From positions 6,051 to 70,050 of the forward strand of contig NZ_JBJXCT010000009.1 of NCBI RefSeq assembly GCF_046159715.1: DNA of 64,000 nt. The letters are read 5' to 3'. The translations under genes and the position numbers were made by a program. Under the pieces are notes generated by a model that was not told where the DNA came from, did not search any database, and saw only the letters and a list, made by a program, of their open reading frames with translations. How positions within the stretch are numbered: the first letter of the stretch is position 1; every line of letters starts with the position of its first letter. The DNA comes from Pampinifervens sp037481935. Its GTDB lineage: Bacteria; Aquificota; Aquificia; Aquificales; Aquificaceae. Of the stretch, positions 39,645 to 48,827 are shown piece after piece.

Positions 39645-40553
39645 ATGAAAAACATCGATGTGGACCTGCGACTGCTTGAACTTTTCTGCTGTGTGTATGA
39701 AAAGGGGAGCCTTTCTGAAAGCTCAAACTGTCTTCATCTCTCTCAGTCCACCATAAGCTTTCACATGCATCAGCTTGAAAAGTCCATAGGTCTCAAGCTC
39801 TTTTACAGAAAGGGCAGGAAACTACTTCCCACCAGCAACGCCCATATGCTCTATCCCTACGCAAGAAAGTTGCTTGAGCTAAAGCTCTCTGTAATAGAGG
39901 AGATAAAACTTCTAACCGGCTCATACAAGGGCTACATAAAAATAGGCGCAAGCTCCATACCGGGGAGCTATCTCCTGCCAGAGTTTATAAGCAGGTATAT
40001 CAGCAAAAATCCCAGCACCAAGATAGACCTGACGGTGGAAGACTCTGAAATAGTGCTCAGAAAGGTTGAATCTGGGGAGATTGACCTTGGCTTTACTGGT
40101 TTTGTCCATTATGACCAGAGAATGGAAGTAAGGGAAGTTTGGGAGGACAGTATTCTTTTTGTGGGTGGCAGAGGTGTTGGAGAATGGCTTACTCTTGAAG
40201 AGCTTACAAGTATGCCCTTCATCCTGAGAGAGGAGACCTCTGGCACGAGGAGGTTTATGGAGAGCTTTCTCAGGTCGCTGGGCGTAGATGTAAGGGACCT
40301 TAACGTGGTCCTTGTTGTGAACAAAAACGAGGTTATACTGGAAGTGCTAAGAAGTATAAGGGCTGTTTCCTATCTTTCATCTCATGTATTGAAGGGGCTT
40401 GACAGCCCAGAGGTCAGGGTCCTGAAAGTAAGAGGTATGGAAACGCCTGTTAGAAAGTTCTACATGGTTTACAGCAAAGACAGGCCACAGAGCCCAGCGG
40501 TGAGAAACTTTCTTGAGGAGTTTGGCAGATTCCTGCAGGAGGTGAGGGTCTAA
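39645..40553 (+). CDS. LysR-type transcriptional regulator
   Basis: The protein has 302 residues. The N-terminal helix-turn-helix is KGSLSESSNCLHLSQSTISFH followed by HQLEKSIGLKLFYRKGR, the LysR signature. A periplasmic-binding-like effector domain follows (IKIGASSIPGSYLLPEFIS). In autotrophs CysB- or CbbR-like members are common; motif reading cannot separate them. No regulated neighbour is obvious: the upstream gene is on the same strand and mtnP is convergent. Stop bases are shared with mtnP (CTAA). Confidence 0.93.
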   Translation: MKNIDVDLRLLELFCCVYEKGSLSESSNCLHLSQSTISFHMHQLEKSIGLKLFYRKGRKLLPTSNAHMLYPYARKLLELKLSVIEEIKLLTGSYKGYIKIGASSIPGSYLLPEFISRYISKNPSTKIDLTVEDSEIVLRKVESGEIDLGFTGFVHYDQRMEVREVWEDSILFVGGRGVGEWLTLEELTSMPFILREETSGTRRFMESFLRSLGVDVRDLNVVLVVNKNEVILEVLRSIRAVSYLSSHVLKGLDSPEVRVLKVRGMETPVRKFYMVYSKDRPQSPAVRNFLEEFGRFLQEVRV

Positions 40554-41383
40554 ACCTCTGCACCTTCCAGTATTCGGTCACAACCGCAGGTTCTATCCTC
40601 AGGCAATCTTTCTATAAACTCCAGAATTAATTTCCCAATTTCCTCTTCCCTCTTCTTCATCAGGCTTATGACTTCCTCGCTGGTGAGCCTGTAGCCCGCT
40701 ATGCCCGCCGCAGGGTTTGCCACCACGCAAAGGCTCGCGTAGCACATGGTAAGCTCGCGGGCAAGAACCACTTCAGGATACCCCGTCATACCCACCACAT
40801 CACCCCCAAACTTTTCTATAGCCCTTATCTCCGCCGGCGTTTCAAACCTTGGTCCCTCCGTGCAGGCGTATACGCCAGAGGGGTGATAGGGAAGTTTAAG
40901 CCCTTCAAGGGTTTCCATAAGCACCGACCTCATCTGGGGACAGTAAAGCTGACCTGCGTCTATGTGCACCACCTTGCCCTTGCTGAGAAGCTCTGCCACC
41001 CTGTCGTCCCCCTTCACTGGCAGTGAAAACTTCCCCTCGTAGTAGGTATCTTTCCTACCCTTTGTAAAATCAAGAAGGTCATCCACGAGCACAAAGTCCC
41101 CGGGCTTGAACCTTCTATTTATGGCACCTACTGCGGATACGGCAAGAACCCTTTTTATTCCAAGCTCTCTGAAAGCCCAGAGGTTTGCCCTGTAAGGCAC
41201 AAGGTGCGGTGGGTATACATGTCCCTCCCCGTGCCTGGACAGGAAAGCCAGCTCTTTTCCCTCTATCCGAGCTATAACCACATCCGAAGAGGGCTCACCA
41301 AAGGGCGTCCTGATTCTTACTCTTTCCACAACCTCCACACCCTCAAGCCTGTAAAGCCCACTTCCACCTATTACGCCTATCAT
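40550..41383 (-). CDS. mtnP: 5'-methylthioadenosine phosphorylase
   Basis: MtnP splits methylthioadenosine, the by-product of SpeE, into adenine and methylthioribose 1-phosphate. The protein has 277 residues with MIGVIGGSGLYRL, SRHGEGHVYPPHLVPYRANLW, AVGAINRRFKPGDFV and GMTGYPEVVLARELTMCYA. MTGYPE rather than MTxxxD at the purine site favours MTA. The ATG at 41383 overlaps the nth stop (ATGA) and has AAGGGA upstream, so I prefer it to an in-frame GTG 18 bases earlier. Confidence 0.93.
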   Translation of the reverse strand: MIGVIGGSGLYRLEGVEVVERVRIRTPFGEPSSDVVIARIEGKELAFLSRHGEGHVYPPHLVPYRANLWAFRELGIKRVLAVSAVGAINRRFKPGDFVLVDDLLDFTKGRKDTYYEGKFSLPVKGDDRVAELLSKGKVVHIDAGQLYCPQMRSVLMETLEGLKLPYHPSGVYACTEGPRFETPAEIRAIEKFGGDVVGMTGYPEVVLARELTMCYASLCVVANPAAGIAGYRLTSEEVISLMKKREEEIGKLILEFIERLPEDRTCGCDRILEGAEV

Positions 41384-42000
41384 AGTTCCCTTGATGGACA
41401 CAGGTCATAGAGGGGACATTCATGATGTTTTGGCTTCTGGGCGGTGCATACGTATCTTCCAAGGAGTATGAGTAGGTTTGAGAACTTTCCCCAGTGCTCT
41501 TTTGGGATCTGCTTCATCAGGTCTCCCTCTATCTTTTCTGGCTTTTTCTCCTGCGTAAGGCCCAGCCTCTGGCTTACTCTTGCCACATGAGTGTCTACTG
41601 CAATGCCCTCGTTTTTACCAAAGGCGTTGTATAAAATTATGTTGGCGCTTTTCCTGCCAATACCGGGAAGGCTCGTGAGAGCTTCCATAGTATCCGGCAC
41701 CTTCCCTCCAAAATCTTCCATTATTTTCTGGCATGCAGACTTTATGAACTTTGCCTTGTTCCTGTAGTAGTTTATGGAGCTTATGTCCCTCTCAAGCTCT
41801 TCAAGTGGGATCTTCAGATAATCTTCACAGCTTCTGTATTTTTTAAAGAGGCTTTCTGTAAGCTCGTTCACCTTTTTGTCTGTTGCCTGCGCCGCAAGTA
41901 TGACGGCTACGAGGAGCTCAAGCGGGTTTGAATAGTGGAGCTCAAGCCTGTTGGGGAAAACCCTCTCAAGCCTCAGTATTATTTCATGAACCTTTTCCAT
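41380..42000 (-). CDS. nth: Endonuclease III (base-excision repair glycosylase/AP lyase)
   Basis: Nth removes oxidised pyrimidines. The protein has 206 residues with the helix-hairpin-helix LTSLPGIGRKSANIIL (with the catalytic lysine), the aspartate in AVDTHVARVSQRLGL, and the C-terminal [4Fe-4S] cysteines in CTAQKPKHHECPLYDLC. TATAAT on its strand (42011-42016) lies 10 bases before the ATG. It is coupled to mtnP downstream and divergent from the EAL gene. Confidence 0.96.
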   Translation of the reverse strand: MEKVHEIILRLERVFPNRLELHYSNPLELLVAVILAAQATDKKVNELTESLFKKYRSCEDYLKIPLEELERDISSINYYRNKAKFIKSACQKIMEDFGGKVPDTMEALTSLPGIGRKSANIILYNAFGKNEGIAVDTHVARVSQRLGLTQEKKPEKIEGDLMKQIPKEHWGKFSNLLILLGRYVCTAQKPKHHECPLYDLCPSREL

Positions 42001-42018
42001 ATGTTTTAAAATTATAGC
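42001..42018. promoter_or_regulatory. 18-bp divergent nth / leader-ORF promoter with overlapping -10 boxes
   Basis: TATAAT on the minus strand (42011-42016) and TAAAAT on the plus strand (42007-42012) overlap by two base pairs. The plus-strand box ends 6 bases before the ATG of a 15-codon ORF at 42019. The block TAAAATTATA is the reverse complement of that in the rsmA/yaaA gap. Confidence 0.45.
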
Positions 42019-42066
42019 ATGCCGGAGAAGCTTTTCTTTTGCATGGCAGACGTGGAAGGGATATGA
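42019..42066 (+). CDS. 15-codon leader ORF coupled to the EAL gene
   Basis: The frame starts at an ATG 6 bases after a TAAAAT box and reads MPEKLFFCMADVEGI, then TGA at 42064-42066. That stop overlaps the EAL start codon (ATGA at 42063-42066). It could be a leaderless leader peptide that delivers ribosomes to the EAL start, or an accident. No homology can be judged at this length. Confidence 0.3.
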   Translation: MPEKLFFCMADVEGI

Positions 42067-43058
42067 TTGTTCTATATCTGAAGGATTCCCCAGACAAGCT
42101 AAAGCAGGTGCTTTTTTCCCTGAAAGTGCCCTTTAAAAGTGCTGGAAATGTTTTTGTTCTGAACATGGACAGGGAAAAATTCATAAGCATGGTAGATAAT
42201 TTTCCCAGGGAGATTGTAGGGAAAATGAAGATATACGTGGCAAAAAAAGATGAAATATCAAAAATAGAGGACCTTATTGAGATAGGTTTCAGGTCAGTCA
42301 CCCTCGAAGAGTTTGTTGAAGAATACCTTTTTCAGAGTCTGTTGGGCATACTGAACACGGGTGAGACGCAATTCCATCCAATCATAGATACCAGAAGCAG
42401 GAGGGTATATGGGTTTGAAGCCCTATGCAGATTATCCATACCAATAAACAAACTTTTCAAGGTAAGCGATAGAATTTCCTACATTGCAGATAAATTCTGC
42501 AGAGAAAGAGCTCTGCTTGAATACATTAACAGGTCACTATCTTCCTACCACCTTTTCCTGAATTTTCATCCCAAGTTCCTGAAAAATCCGCTGGAAAACG
42601 TGGGTGAACTCATGACAAGCCTTATGGGCAGGAGTATTGAACCCTCAAAGGTTGTGGTTGAGATAGATGAATACGAGGGGATGGACATACACAGCATAAA
42701 GCTTATAAGAGATTTTCTCAAGGCTGAGGGGGTGCAGGTAGCCCTTGATGATGTGGGGGCTGGGTATTCTGGATTATACCATCTGACTGAGATACATCCA
42801 GACATAGCAAAGCTTGACATATCCCTGATTAGAGACATTCATAAAAACCAGGTTAAACAGGCCATTCTCAGTGGACTGGTAAAGGCGTGCAGAGAAACCG
42901 GAGTAAAGGTTCTCGCAGAAGGTGTTGAGAAGGTTGAAGAGTTGAAATATCTCATGAGTCTTGAGGTAGAACTGCTTCAGGGTTTTGTCTTTGCAAAACC
43001 CAGCTCACATCCAGATGTAAATCAGATAGAGGAGATAGCTTATAATTTATTAACCTAA
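42063..43058 (+). CDS. EAL-domain cyclic di-GMP phosphodiesterase
   Basis: The protein has 331 residues. About 95 residues of unknown alpha/beta fold precede a complete EAL domain: YGFEALCRL (EAL), LFLNFHP, VVEIDE, LDDVGAGYSG (DDFG-like), KLDISLI, and VLAEGVE. All catalytic acidic positions seem present, so hydrolysis of c-di-GMP is expected. No GGDEF domain is attached. With motAB and flgA/flgF nearby it may control motility, which is inference. The ATG at 42063 was chosen for its GGAAGGG ribosome site; the metE gene begins 20 bases after the stop. Confidence 0.88.
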   Translation: MIVLYLKDSPDKLKQVLFSLKVPFKSAGNVFVLNMDREKFISMVDNFPREIVGKMKIYVAKKDEISKIEDLIEIGFRSVTLEEFVEEYLFQSLLGILNTGETQFHPIIDTRSRRVYGFEALCRLSIPINKLFKVSDRISYIADKFCRERALLEYINRSLSSYHLFLNFHPKFLKNPLENVGELMTSLMGRSIEPSKVVVEIDEYEGMDIHSIKLIRDFLKAEGVQVALDDVGAGYSGLYHLTEIHPDIAKLDISLIRDIHKNQVKQAILSGLVKACRETGVKVLAEGVEKVEELKYLMSLEVELLQGFVFAKPSSHPDVNQIEEIAYNLLT

Positions 43059-43078
43059 CACTCTCGGAGGTGCCTGTC

Positions 43079-45355
43079 ATGAAAACCCTCGCCTATGGTT
43101 TCCCAAAGCTGGGAGAGAAGAGGGAGTTCAAGAGCCTTCTGGAGAACTTCTGGAAGGGCAAGATTTCAGAAGCTGATTTCATAGATGGTATGAACTCTCT
43201 CAGGGACTGGATGGCAGAGCTTTACAGCTCCCATGTGGACCTTTTCCCCTCTGGAGAGCTCTCTTATTACGACTTTGTGCTTGATACGGCAATAACGCTG
43301 GGTGCGGTTCCCAAGAGGTTTGGAGATTACAGAGGGCTCGAGACTTACTTCCAGATGGCAAGGGGGGGTCAGGCTCTTGAGATGACCAAATACTTCAACA
43401 CCAACTACCACTACCTTGTTCCAGAGCTCGAGAGCAAAAGTTTCAGGCTTTTGAAAAACATACCACTTGAGGAGTTCAGCCATTTTAAAAACAGAGGATA
43501 CAGCCCCCTTCCAAAGCTTGTAGCTCCCTTCACCTTCCTCAAGCTCTCAAAGGTCCTCAAAAAATCCTCCACCTCCCAACTACCCCTCTACGAGCTTTCA
43601 AAACTGGAAAGCCAGAAGGACTTTGAAGAATACTTGAATGCAGTCTTCCCCGTATACGAGGAGCTTTTAAAGAGCCTGAAAGGTGCTGGTGCTCAGGCGG
43701 TGCTCATGGAAGACCCAGCCCTGTGTCTTGAGATGGAAGGATGGGAGTGGGAGCTGGTGCACGAAACTTACGGATGTCTGAGCAAGCATCTTGATGTATA
43801 TGTGCTTACCTATTACGATAGCCTTTCAGATTACAGAAGGTTTGTGGACCTGCCAGTAAAAGCCCTTGGGCTTGACCTTGTTTCCAACGGAGAAAACCTC
43901 CAGAACCTCAGAAGGGAGGGCTTTCCCAAAGGTAAGGCACTCATAGCGGGCATAATAAACGGAAGGAACGTATGGAGGGCAAACCTCAGAGAAAAGTTAG
44001 GGCTTGTAGAGGAACTTTCAAAATACGCAGAAGACCTTATAATCTCCAATTCCTGCCCCCTTTTCCACCTTCCTGTGAGCGTAGCTCCCGAAGATGCCCT
44101 TCCAGAGGGTCTCAGGGAAAGACTTTCCTTTGCAAGGGAAAAGCTCAGAGAGCTGAAAGTTCTCAGAGAGGCCTTTGAAGGGAAGGAGGAGGCTCTTAGG
44201 GAAGTGGAAGAATCAGAAAGGCTTGCCCTCCAGGCCTTTGGCATAAGGGAGGAGGTAAGAAAAAGGGTAGCACGTCTTACCCATAAGGACTTTGAGAGGG
44301 AAATGCCATATGCGGAGAGGATAAGGCTTCAGCAGGATATTCTCAGGCTTCCTCTCCTTCCTACCACCACCATAGGCTCCTTTCCACAGACGGAGGAGGT
44401 AAGAAAAACGAGGACTGCATACACCTCCGGAAAGATTACGGAGGAGGAATACAGGGAATTTATCAGAAAGCAGATAGAAGACCTTATAAAGGTTCAGGAA
44501 GAAATTGGGCTTGATGTGTTGGTTCACGGCGAGTTTGAAAGGACAGACATGGTGGAGTTCTTTGCCCAGAAGCTGGAAGGCATTGCCACCACAAAACATG
44601 GCTGGGTGCTCTCCTACGGCTCAAGGGTTTACAGGCCGCCCATCATATACGGCGATGTGCACAGACCAGAGCCCATGACAGTGGAGGAGATTGCCTATGC
44701 CCAGTCCCTGACAGAAAAGCCCGTCAAGGGCATGCTCACTGGACCTGTCACCATCCTCAATTGGAGCTACTACAGGGAAGACATCCCAAAAAGGGAGATA
44801 GCCTACCAGATTGCTCTTGCCCTTCTTGAGGAAGTGAGAGACCTTGAGCAGGCTGGCATAAAGGTGATTCAGATTGATGAACCGGCTTTCAGAGAGGGAG
44901 CGCCTCTCAAGAGAAGGGACTGGCCAGAGTATTTTGACTGGGCGGTAAAGGCCTTCAGGCTATGCTCAAAGGCAAGGCCAGAAACTCAGATACACACCCA
45001 TATGTGCTACAGTGAGTTCAATGAAGTTCTCCATTACATCTACCAGATGGACTTTGATGTCATATCCATAGAGGCTTCTCGCAGCAAGGGAGAGATAATA
45101 TCCGCCTTTGAAAACTTCAGAGGATGGGACAGACAGATAGGCATAGGTGTATACGACATACACTCACCGGCTATCCCCACAAAGGAGCAAATCAAAGCTG
45201 TTCTTGAAAGGTCCATGAGGGTGCTTCCTGTGGAACTCCTCTGGGTAAACCCCGACTGCGGCCTAAAGACCAGAAGATGGGAAGAGGTTATTCCTTCACT
45301 GAAAAACATGGTGGAGACCGCAAAGGAACTAAGGGAGGAGCTTGTCAGGGCATGA
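43079..45355 (+). CDS. metE: Cobalamin-independent methionine synthase
   Basis: MetE moves a methyl group from 5-methyltetrahydrofolate polyglutamate to homocysteine. The protein has 758 residues in two barrels. The start TLAYGFPKLGEKREFK is typical, and the C-terminal catalytic barrel shows TTTIGSFPQTEEVRKTR, HGEFERTDMVEFF, the zinc site IHTHMCYSEFNE and VNPDCGLKTR. The start ATG (43079) has CGGAGG 8 bases upstream; the in-frame GTG at 43070 is not used in my view. No S-box or cobalamin riboswitch is present; the upstream gap is only 20 bases. Confidence 0.96.
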   Translation: MKTLAYGFPKLGEKREFKSLLENFWKGKISEADFIDGMNSLRDWMAELYSSHVDLFPSGELSYYDFVLDTAITLGAVPKRFGDYRGLETYFQMARGGQALEMTKYFNTNYHYLVPELESKSFRLLKNIPLEEFSHFKNRGYSPLPKLVAPFTFLKLSKVLKKSSTSQLPLYELSKLESQKDFEEYLNAVFPVYEELLKSLKGAGAQAVLMEDPALCLEMEGWEWELVHETYGCLSKHLDVYVLTYYDSLSDYRRFVDLPVKALGLDLVSNGENLQNLRREGFPKGKALIAGIINGRNVWRANLREKLGLVEELSKYAEDLIISNSCPLFHLPVSVAPEDALPEGLRERLSFAREKLRELKVLREAFEGKEEALREVEESERLALQAFGIREEVRKRVARLTHKDFEREMPYAERIRLQQDILRLPLLPTTTIGSFPQTEEVRKTRTAYTSGKITEEEYREFIRKQIEDLIKVQEEIGLDVLVHGEFERTDMVEFFAQKLEGIATTKHGWVLSYGSRVYRPPIIYGDVHRPEPMTVEEIAYAQSLTEKPVKGMLTGPVTILNWSYYREDIPKREIAYQIALALLEEVRDLEQAGIKVIQIDEPAFREGAPLKRRDWPEYFDWAVKAFRLCSKARPETQIHTHMCYSEFNEVLHYIYQMDFDVISIEASRSKGEIISAFENFRGWDRQIGIGVYDIHSPAIPTKEQIKAVLERSMRVLPVELLWVNPDCGLKTRRWEEVIPSLKNMVETAKELREELVRA

Positions 45356-47334
45356 ATAGGGACGAGCTTCTTATAAACACCATAAGATTTCTGAGCGTTG
45401 ACCAGGTAGAGAGGGCAAAGTCAGGGCATCCGGGTATGCCCCTGGGAGCAAGCCATATAGCATATCTTATATTTGACCGCTTTCTGCGCTTTAACCCAGA
45501 AAACCCGGGCTGGATAAACAGAGACCGCTTTGTGCTCTCTGCAGGTCATGCCAGCGCCATGCTCTATTCTCTTCTTTTTGTGATGGGCTATGACCTCAGC
45601 CTTGAAGACCTCAGAGGCTTCAGACAGCTCGGTAGCAGAACGCCCGGACACCCTGAAAACTTTCTGACCCCCGGTGTGGAGGCAACCACAGGACCCCTGG
45701 GCCAGGGTATAGGAAACGCGGTTGGCATGGCTCTTGCGGAAAAGTATCTTTCATCCCTCTTTAACAGGGAAGGGTTTCCTGTAATTGACCACTACACTTT
45801 TGCACTGGTGAGCGATGGGGACCTGATGGAGGGGGTTTCCTGCGAAGTTGGGGAGCTGGCAGCTCACTGGAGGCTAAATAAGCTTGTGGTAATATACGAC
45901 AACAACGGAGTCTCCATAGATGGGCCCACATCCCTTGCCTGGTCAGAGGATGTTTGCAAGAGGTTTGAGGCCTTTGGCTGGTATGTTCAGCACATAGAGG
46001 ATGGCTACAACTTGCAGCATATAGAAAAGGCAATAGAGAATGCCCTAAGGCAGAAGGAAAGGCCCTCCTTCATATCGGTGAGAACGCATCTGGGCTATGG
46101 CTCACCAAAGCAGGATGATGCCAGCGTTCACGGTGCACCCCTTGGAAGAGAAAATGCTCTTCAGACAAAGAGAAATTTTGGCTGGCCAGAAGAAGAGTTT
46201 TATGTGCCGGAGGAGGCACTGGCATATAGAGAAGAGAGGATAAGGAAGGGTAGAGAGCTGGAAGAAGAATGGAACAGGCTTTTTGAAGCCTACAGGGAGA
46301 AGTATCCTCAGGAGGCAGAGCTTCTTCTGAAAGCCTTCAAAAAAGACTGGGGCGAGGAATACAGAAAGCACATTCCGGTCTTTACCGAACCTATGGCCAC
46401 CCGTCAGGCAAGTGGGAAGGTGCTAAACGCCATAGCTCCCCATCTACCCACCCTCTTTGGGGGCTCTGCAGACCTTTCTGAGTCCAACAACACATACCTG
46501 CATGGTATGGGCGATTTTTCTGGGGAAAACCCCACTGGAAGAAACATCCACTTTGGCGTGAGAGAGCATGGAATGGGCACAATCCTGAACGGCATGGCAT
46601 ACCATGGGGGCATAATTCCTTATGGTGGAACCTTTCTCGTCTTTTCTGACTACATGAGGCCCTCCATAAGGCTGGCCAGTATGGCAGGCCTTCAGGTGGT
46701 GTATGTTTTTACCCACGACTCTATAGGACTTGGTGAGGACGGACCCACTCACCAGCCAGTGGAGCATCTGAGCTCCCTGAGGCTGATTCCAAACCTCAGA
46801 GTTATAAGGCCTGCGGATGCAGAGGAGACGGCCATAGCCTGGGACATGGCTATACAGAGAAAGGAAGGACCAACAGCCCTCATACTCACAAGGCAGAAAT
46901 TGCCTCTCATAGACAGGGCAAAGTATCCACCCGCTGAAGGCATAAGGAGGGGTGCCTACACGCTTCTTGATTGCGATGGGTTTCCAGAGCTCATAATCCT
47001 TGCAAGCGGCTCAGAGGTGCATCCGGCCCTAAAGGCAGGCGAAATGCTCCAGCAGGAAGGTCTTAAGGTCAGGGTTATTAACATGGCAAGTTTTGAGGTT
47101 TTTGAGGAGCAGGAAGAGGACTATAAAAAGGCCCTTCTACCGCCAGAGATAAAAAGGAGGGTGGCGGTTGAGGCAGGAAGGGGCCTTTGCTGGCACAGGT
47201 ATGTGGGGACGGAGGGACTGGTGATAGGGCTTGAAACCTTTGGAAAATCCGCACCGGGTGATGTGCTTATGGAGTACTTTGGCTTTACCGCAGAAAGTAT
47301 AATCAAAAGGATAAAAGAGCACTTCAGGCTATGA
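45352..47334 (+). CDS. tkt: Transketolase
   Basis: Transketolase transfers two-carbon units between sugar phosphates and uses thiamine diphosphate. The protein has 660 residues with the N-terminal KSGHPGMPLGASHIAY, the TPP motif SDGDLMEGVSCEVGE, and the C-terminal FGVREHGMGTILNG and GEDGPTHQPVEHL. The true ATG overlaps the metE stop (ATGA). In an organism that fixes carbon through the reductive TCA cycle it supplies pentoses and erythrose 4-phosphate. Its link with metE is probably only operonic. Confidence 0.96.
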   Translation: MNRDELLINTIRFLSVDQVERAKSGHPGMPLGASHIAYLIFDRFLRFNPENPGWINRDRFVLSAGHASAMLYSLLFVMGYDLSLEDLRGFRQLGSRTPGHPENFLTPGVEATTGPLGQGIGNAVGMALAEKYLSSLFNREGFPVIDHYTFALVSDGDLMEGVSCEVGELAAHWRLNKLVVIYDNNGVSIDGPTSLAWSEDVCKRFEAFGWYVQHIEDGYNLQHIEKAIENALRQKERPSFISVRTHLGYGSPKQDDASVHGAPLGRENALQTKRNFGWPEEEFYVPEEALAYREERIRKGRELEEEWNRLFEAYREKYPQEAELLLKAFKKDWGEEYRKHIPVFTEPMATRQASGKVLNAIAPHLPTLFGGSADLSESNNTYLHGMGDFSGENPTGRNIHFGVREHGMGTILNGMAYHGGIIPYGGTFLVFSDYMRPSIRLASMAGLQVVYVFTHDSIGLGEDGPTHQPVEHLSSLRLIPNLRVIRPADAEETAIAWDMAIQRKEGPTALILTRQKLPLIDRAKYPPAEGIRRGAYTLLDCDGFPELIILASGSEVHPALKAGEMLQQEGLKVRVINMASFEVFEEQEEDYKKALLPPEIKRRVAVEAGRGLCWHRYVGTEGLVIGLETFGKSAPGDVLMEYFGFTAESIIKRIKEHFRL

Positions 47335-47380
47335 CAATCGCCATTGAAAGGATTTTCCTACCCCTTATCTTTTTCTTGCC

Positions 47381-48745
47381 ATGATAGACACCCACTGCCA
47401 TCTTGACCTTTTAAAAAAAGATGACCTTGAAGAGACCCTTCAGGACCGGGGTCTTGAATATCTAATAACGGTGGGCTATGACAGAAAAACCATAAAGAAT
47501 GCCCTGAGGCTCTCAGAGGAGCACTCTCATGTTTTCTGTGCGGTGGGCTTTCATCCACATGAGGCGGATAAGGTCAGGGATGAAGACCTTCTCTGGCTCA
47601 GAGAGCTGGCTCAAAAACATCCTAAGGTAAAAGCCCTTGGAGAGATGGGTCTTGACTTCTACAAGGACTATTCTGACAGAAAGAGGCAGGAAGACATCTT
47701 CAGAAAGCAGATAGCCATAGCCAGAGAGCTTGGGCTTCCCATAGTGGTGCACTCAAGGGATGCAGAGGAGGAAACCCTGAGAATTCTGAAGGAGGAGAAG
47801 GCTTACGAAGTGGGTGGTGTGATGCACTGTTTTACTGGCTCCTATGAATTTATGAAAGCCTGCGTGGACCTTGGCTTCTACATTTCCTATTCGGGCATAA
47901 TTACCTACCCCAACGCCCAGGACCTGAGAGAGGTTGTAAAAAGGACGCCTACCACAAGAATCCTCATAGAAACAGATGCACCCTTCCTTGCACCCCAGCC
48001 AGTGAGGGGAAGACCCAACAAGCCCCCCTATATTCGCTATACCGCAGAGGTCATGGCTCAGCTCATACCTAACTGCTCTTTAGAGGACGTGGAGAGGATG
48101 ACCTCAGAAAATGCAAAGCTCCTCTTTAACCTTTCTACCAAGGGTCAGGAGGAGACCATAACCTACGTAATAACCAACAAGCTATACATAAACCTCACCA
48201 ACAAGTGCAATCTTCACTGCACCTTCTGTCAGAGAGAGAGGGAGAGAAACTTCATGGTTAAGGGCTACTGGGTCTGGGTCTCAAGGGACCCCACAGTGGA
48301 AGAAGTCATAAGGCAAATAGGAGACCCCAAGAAATACCAGGAAGTTGTCTTCTGCGGATACGGGGAGCCAACTCTAAGGTTCTCCGCCCTTAAGGAGATA
48401 GCAAAATGGATAAAGGAAAGGGGTGGAAGGGTAAGGGTTGACACCAATGGTCTCATGTTTACCTTCCTCCCGAAGGAAAAGCTCAAAGAGCTTAAAGGTC
48501 TTGTAGATGTATGGTCTGTGAGTCTGAATGCACCCGACAGGGAAACCTACGACAGGGTCTGCAAACCAGCACAGCCTGACGCCTTTGAAAAGGTGATAGA
48601 CTTTATAAAAACCGCAGTAATGGAGGGCTTTGAGGTGATAGCCACCGCTGTAGATTATGAAGGTGTAGATATGAAAAAAACAGAAGAACTTGCTCTTTCT
48701 CTGGGTGCAAAGTTCAGGGGAAGAATTTACGAGTCTGTAGGTTAA
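47381..48745 (+). CDS. Fusion of TatD metal-dependent hydrolase and radical SAM protein
   Basis: The protein has 454 residues. Residues 1-257 are TatD: MIDTHCHLDLL, GFHPHEAD, GEMGLDFYKD, VVHSRDAEEE, MHCFTGS and ETDAPFL. Residues 265-454 are a radical SAM domain with CNLHCTFCQRE (CxxxCxxC for the [4Fe-4S]-SAM site), VVFCGYGEPTLR and VDTNGLMF. The second half equals the small TatD-associated radical SAM family that is usually a separate neighbouring gene. The biochemical role of that pair is not established; nucleic-acid quality control is one suggestion. The reading frame is continuous between the two parts. Confidence 0.9.
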   Translation: MIDTHCHLDLLKKDDLEETLQDRGLEYLITVGYDRKTIKNALRLSEEHSHVFCAVGFHPHEADKVRDEDLLWLRELAQKHPKVKALGEMGLDFYKDYSDRKRQEDIFRKQIAIARELGLPIVVHSRDAEEETLRILKEEKAYEVGGVMHCFTGSYEFMKACVDLGFYISYSGIITYPNAQDLREVVKRTPTTRILIETDAPFLAPQPVRGRPNKPPYIRYTAEVMAQLIPNCSLEDVERMTSENAKLLFNLSTKGQEETITYVITNKLYINLTNKCNLHCTFCQRERERNFMVKGYWVWVSRDPTVEEVIRQIGDPKKYQEVVFCGYGEPTLRFSALKEIAKWIKERGGRVRVDTNGLMFTFLPKEKLKELKGLVDVWSVSLNAPDRETYDRVCKPAQPDAFEKVIDFIKTAVMEGFEVIATAVDYEGVDMKKTEELALSLGAKFRGRIYESVG

Positions 48746-48750
48746 GCAAA

Positions 48751-48769
48751 GCTTATAGCTTTTATAAGC
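48751..48769. repeat. Perfect inverted repeat GCTTATA-N5-TATAAGC
   Basis: Seven base pairs with a 5-base spacer lie just after the TatD/radical-SAM gene. No T-run follows, so it is a poor terminator. It may be a weak terminator in both directions or an operator for the following gene. Confidence 0.4.
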
Positions 48770-48827
48770 ACCCCTAATCTACAGAAAAAGAGGGAGCATG
48801 CTACAATTAATAGAGGAGGGTAAAGGA

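Noticed and set aside
43059..43078. SAM or cobalamin riboswitch before metE
   Set aside because: Only 20 bases separate metE from the EAL gene, and only a ribosome site is present.
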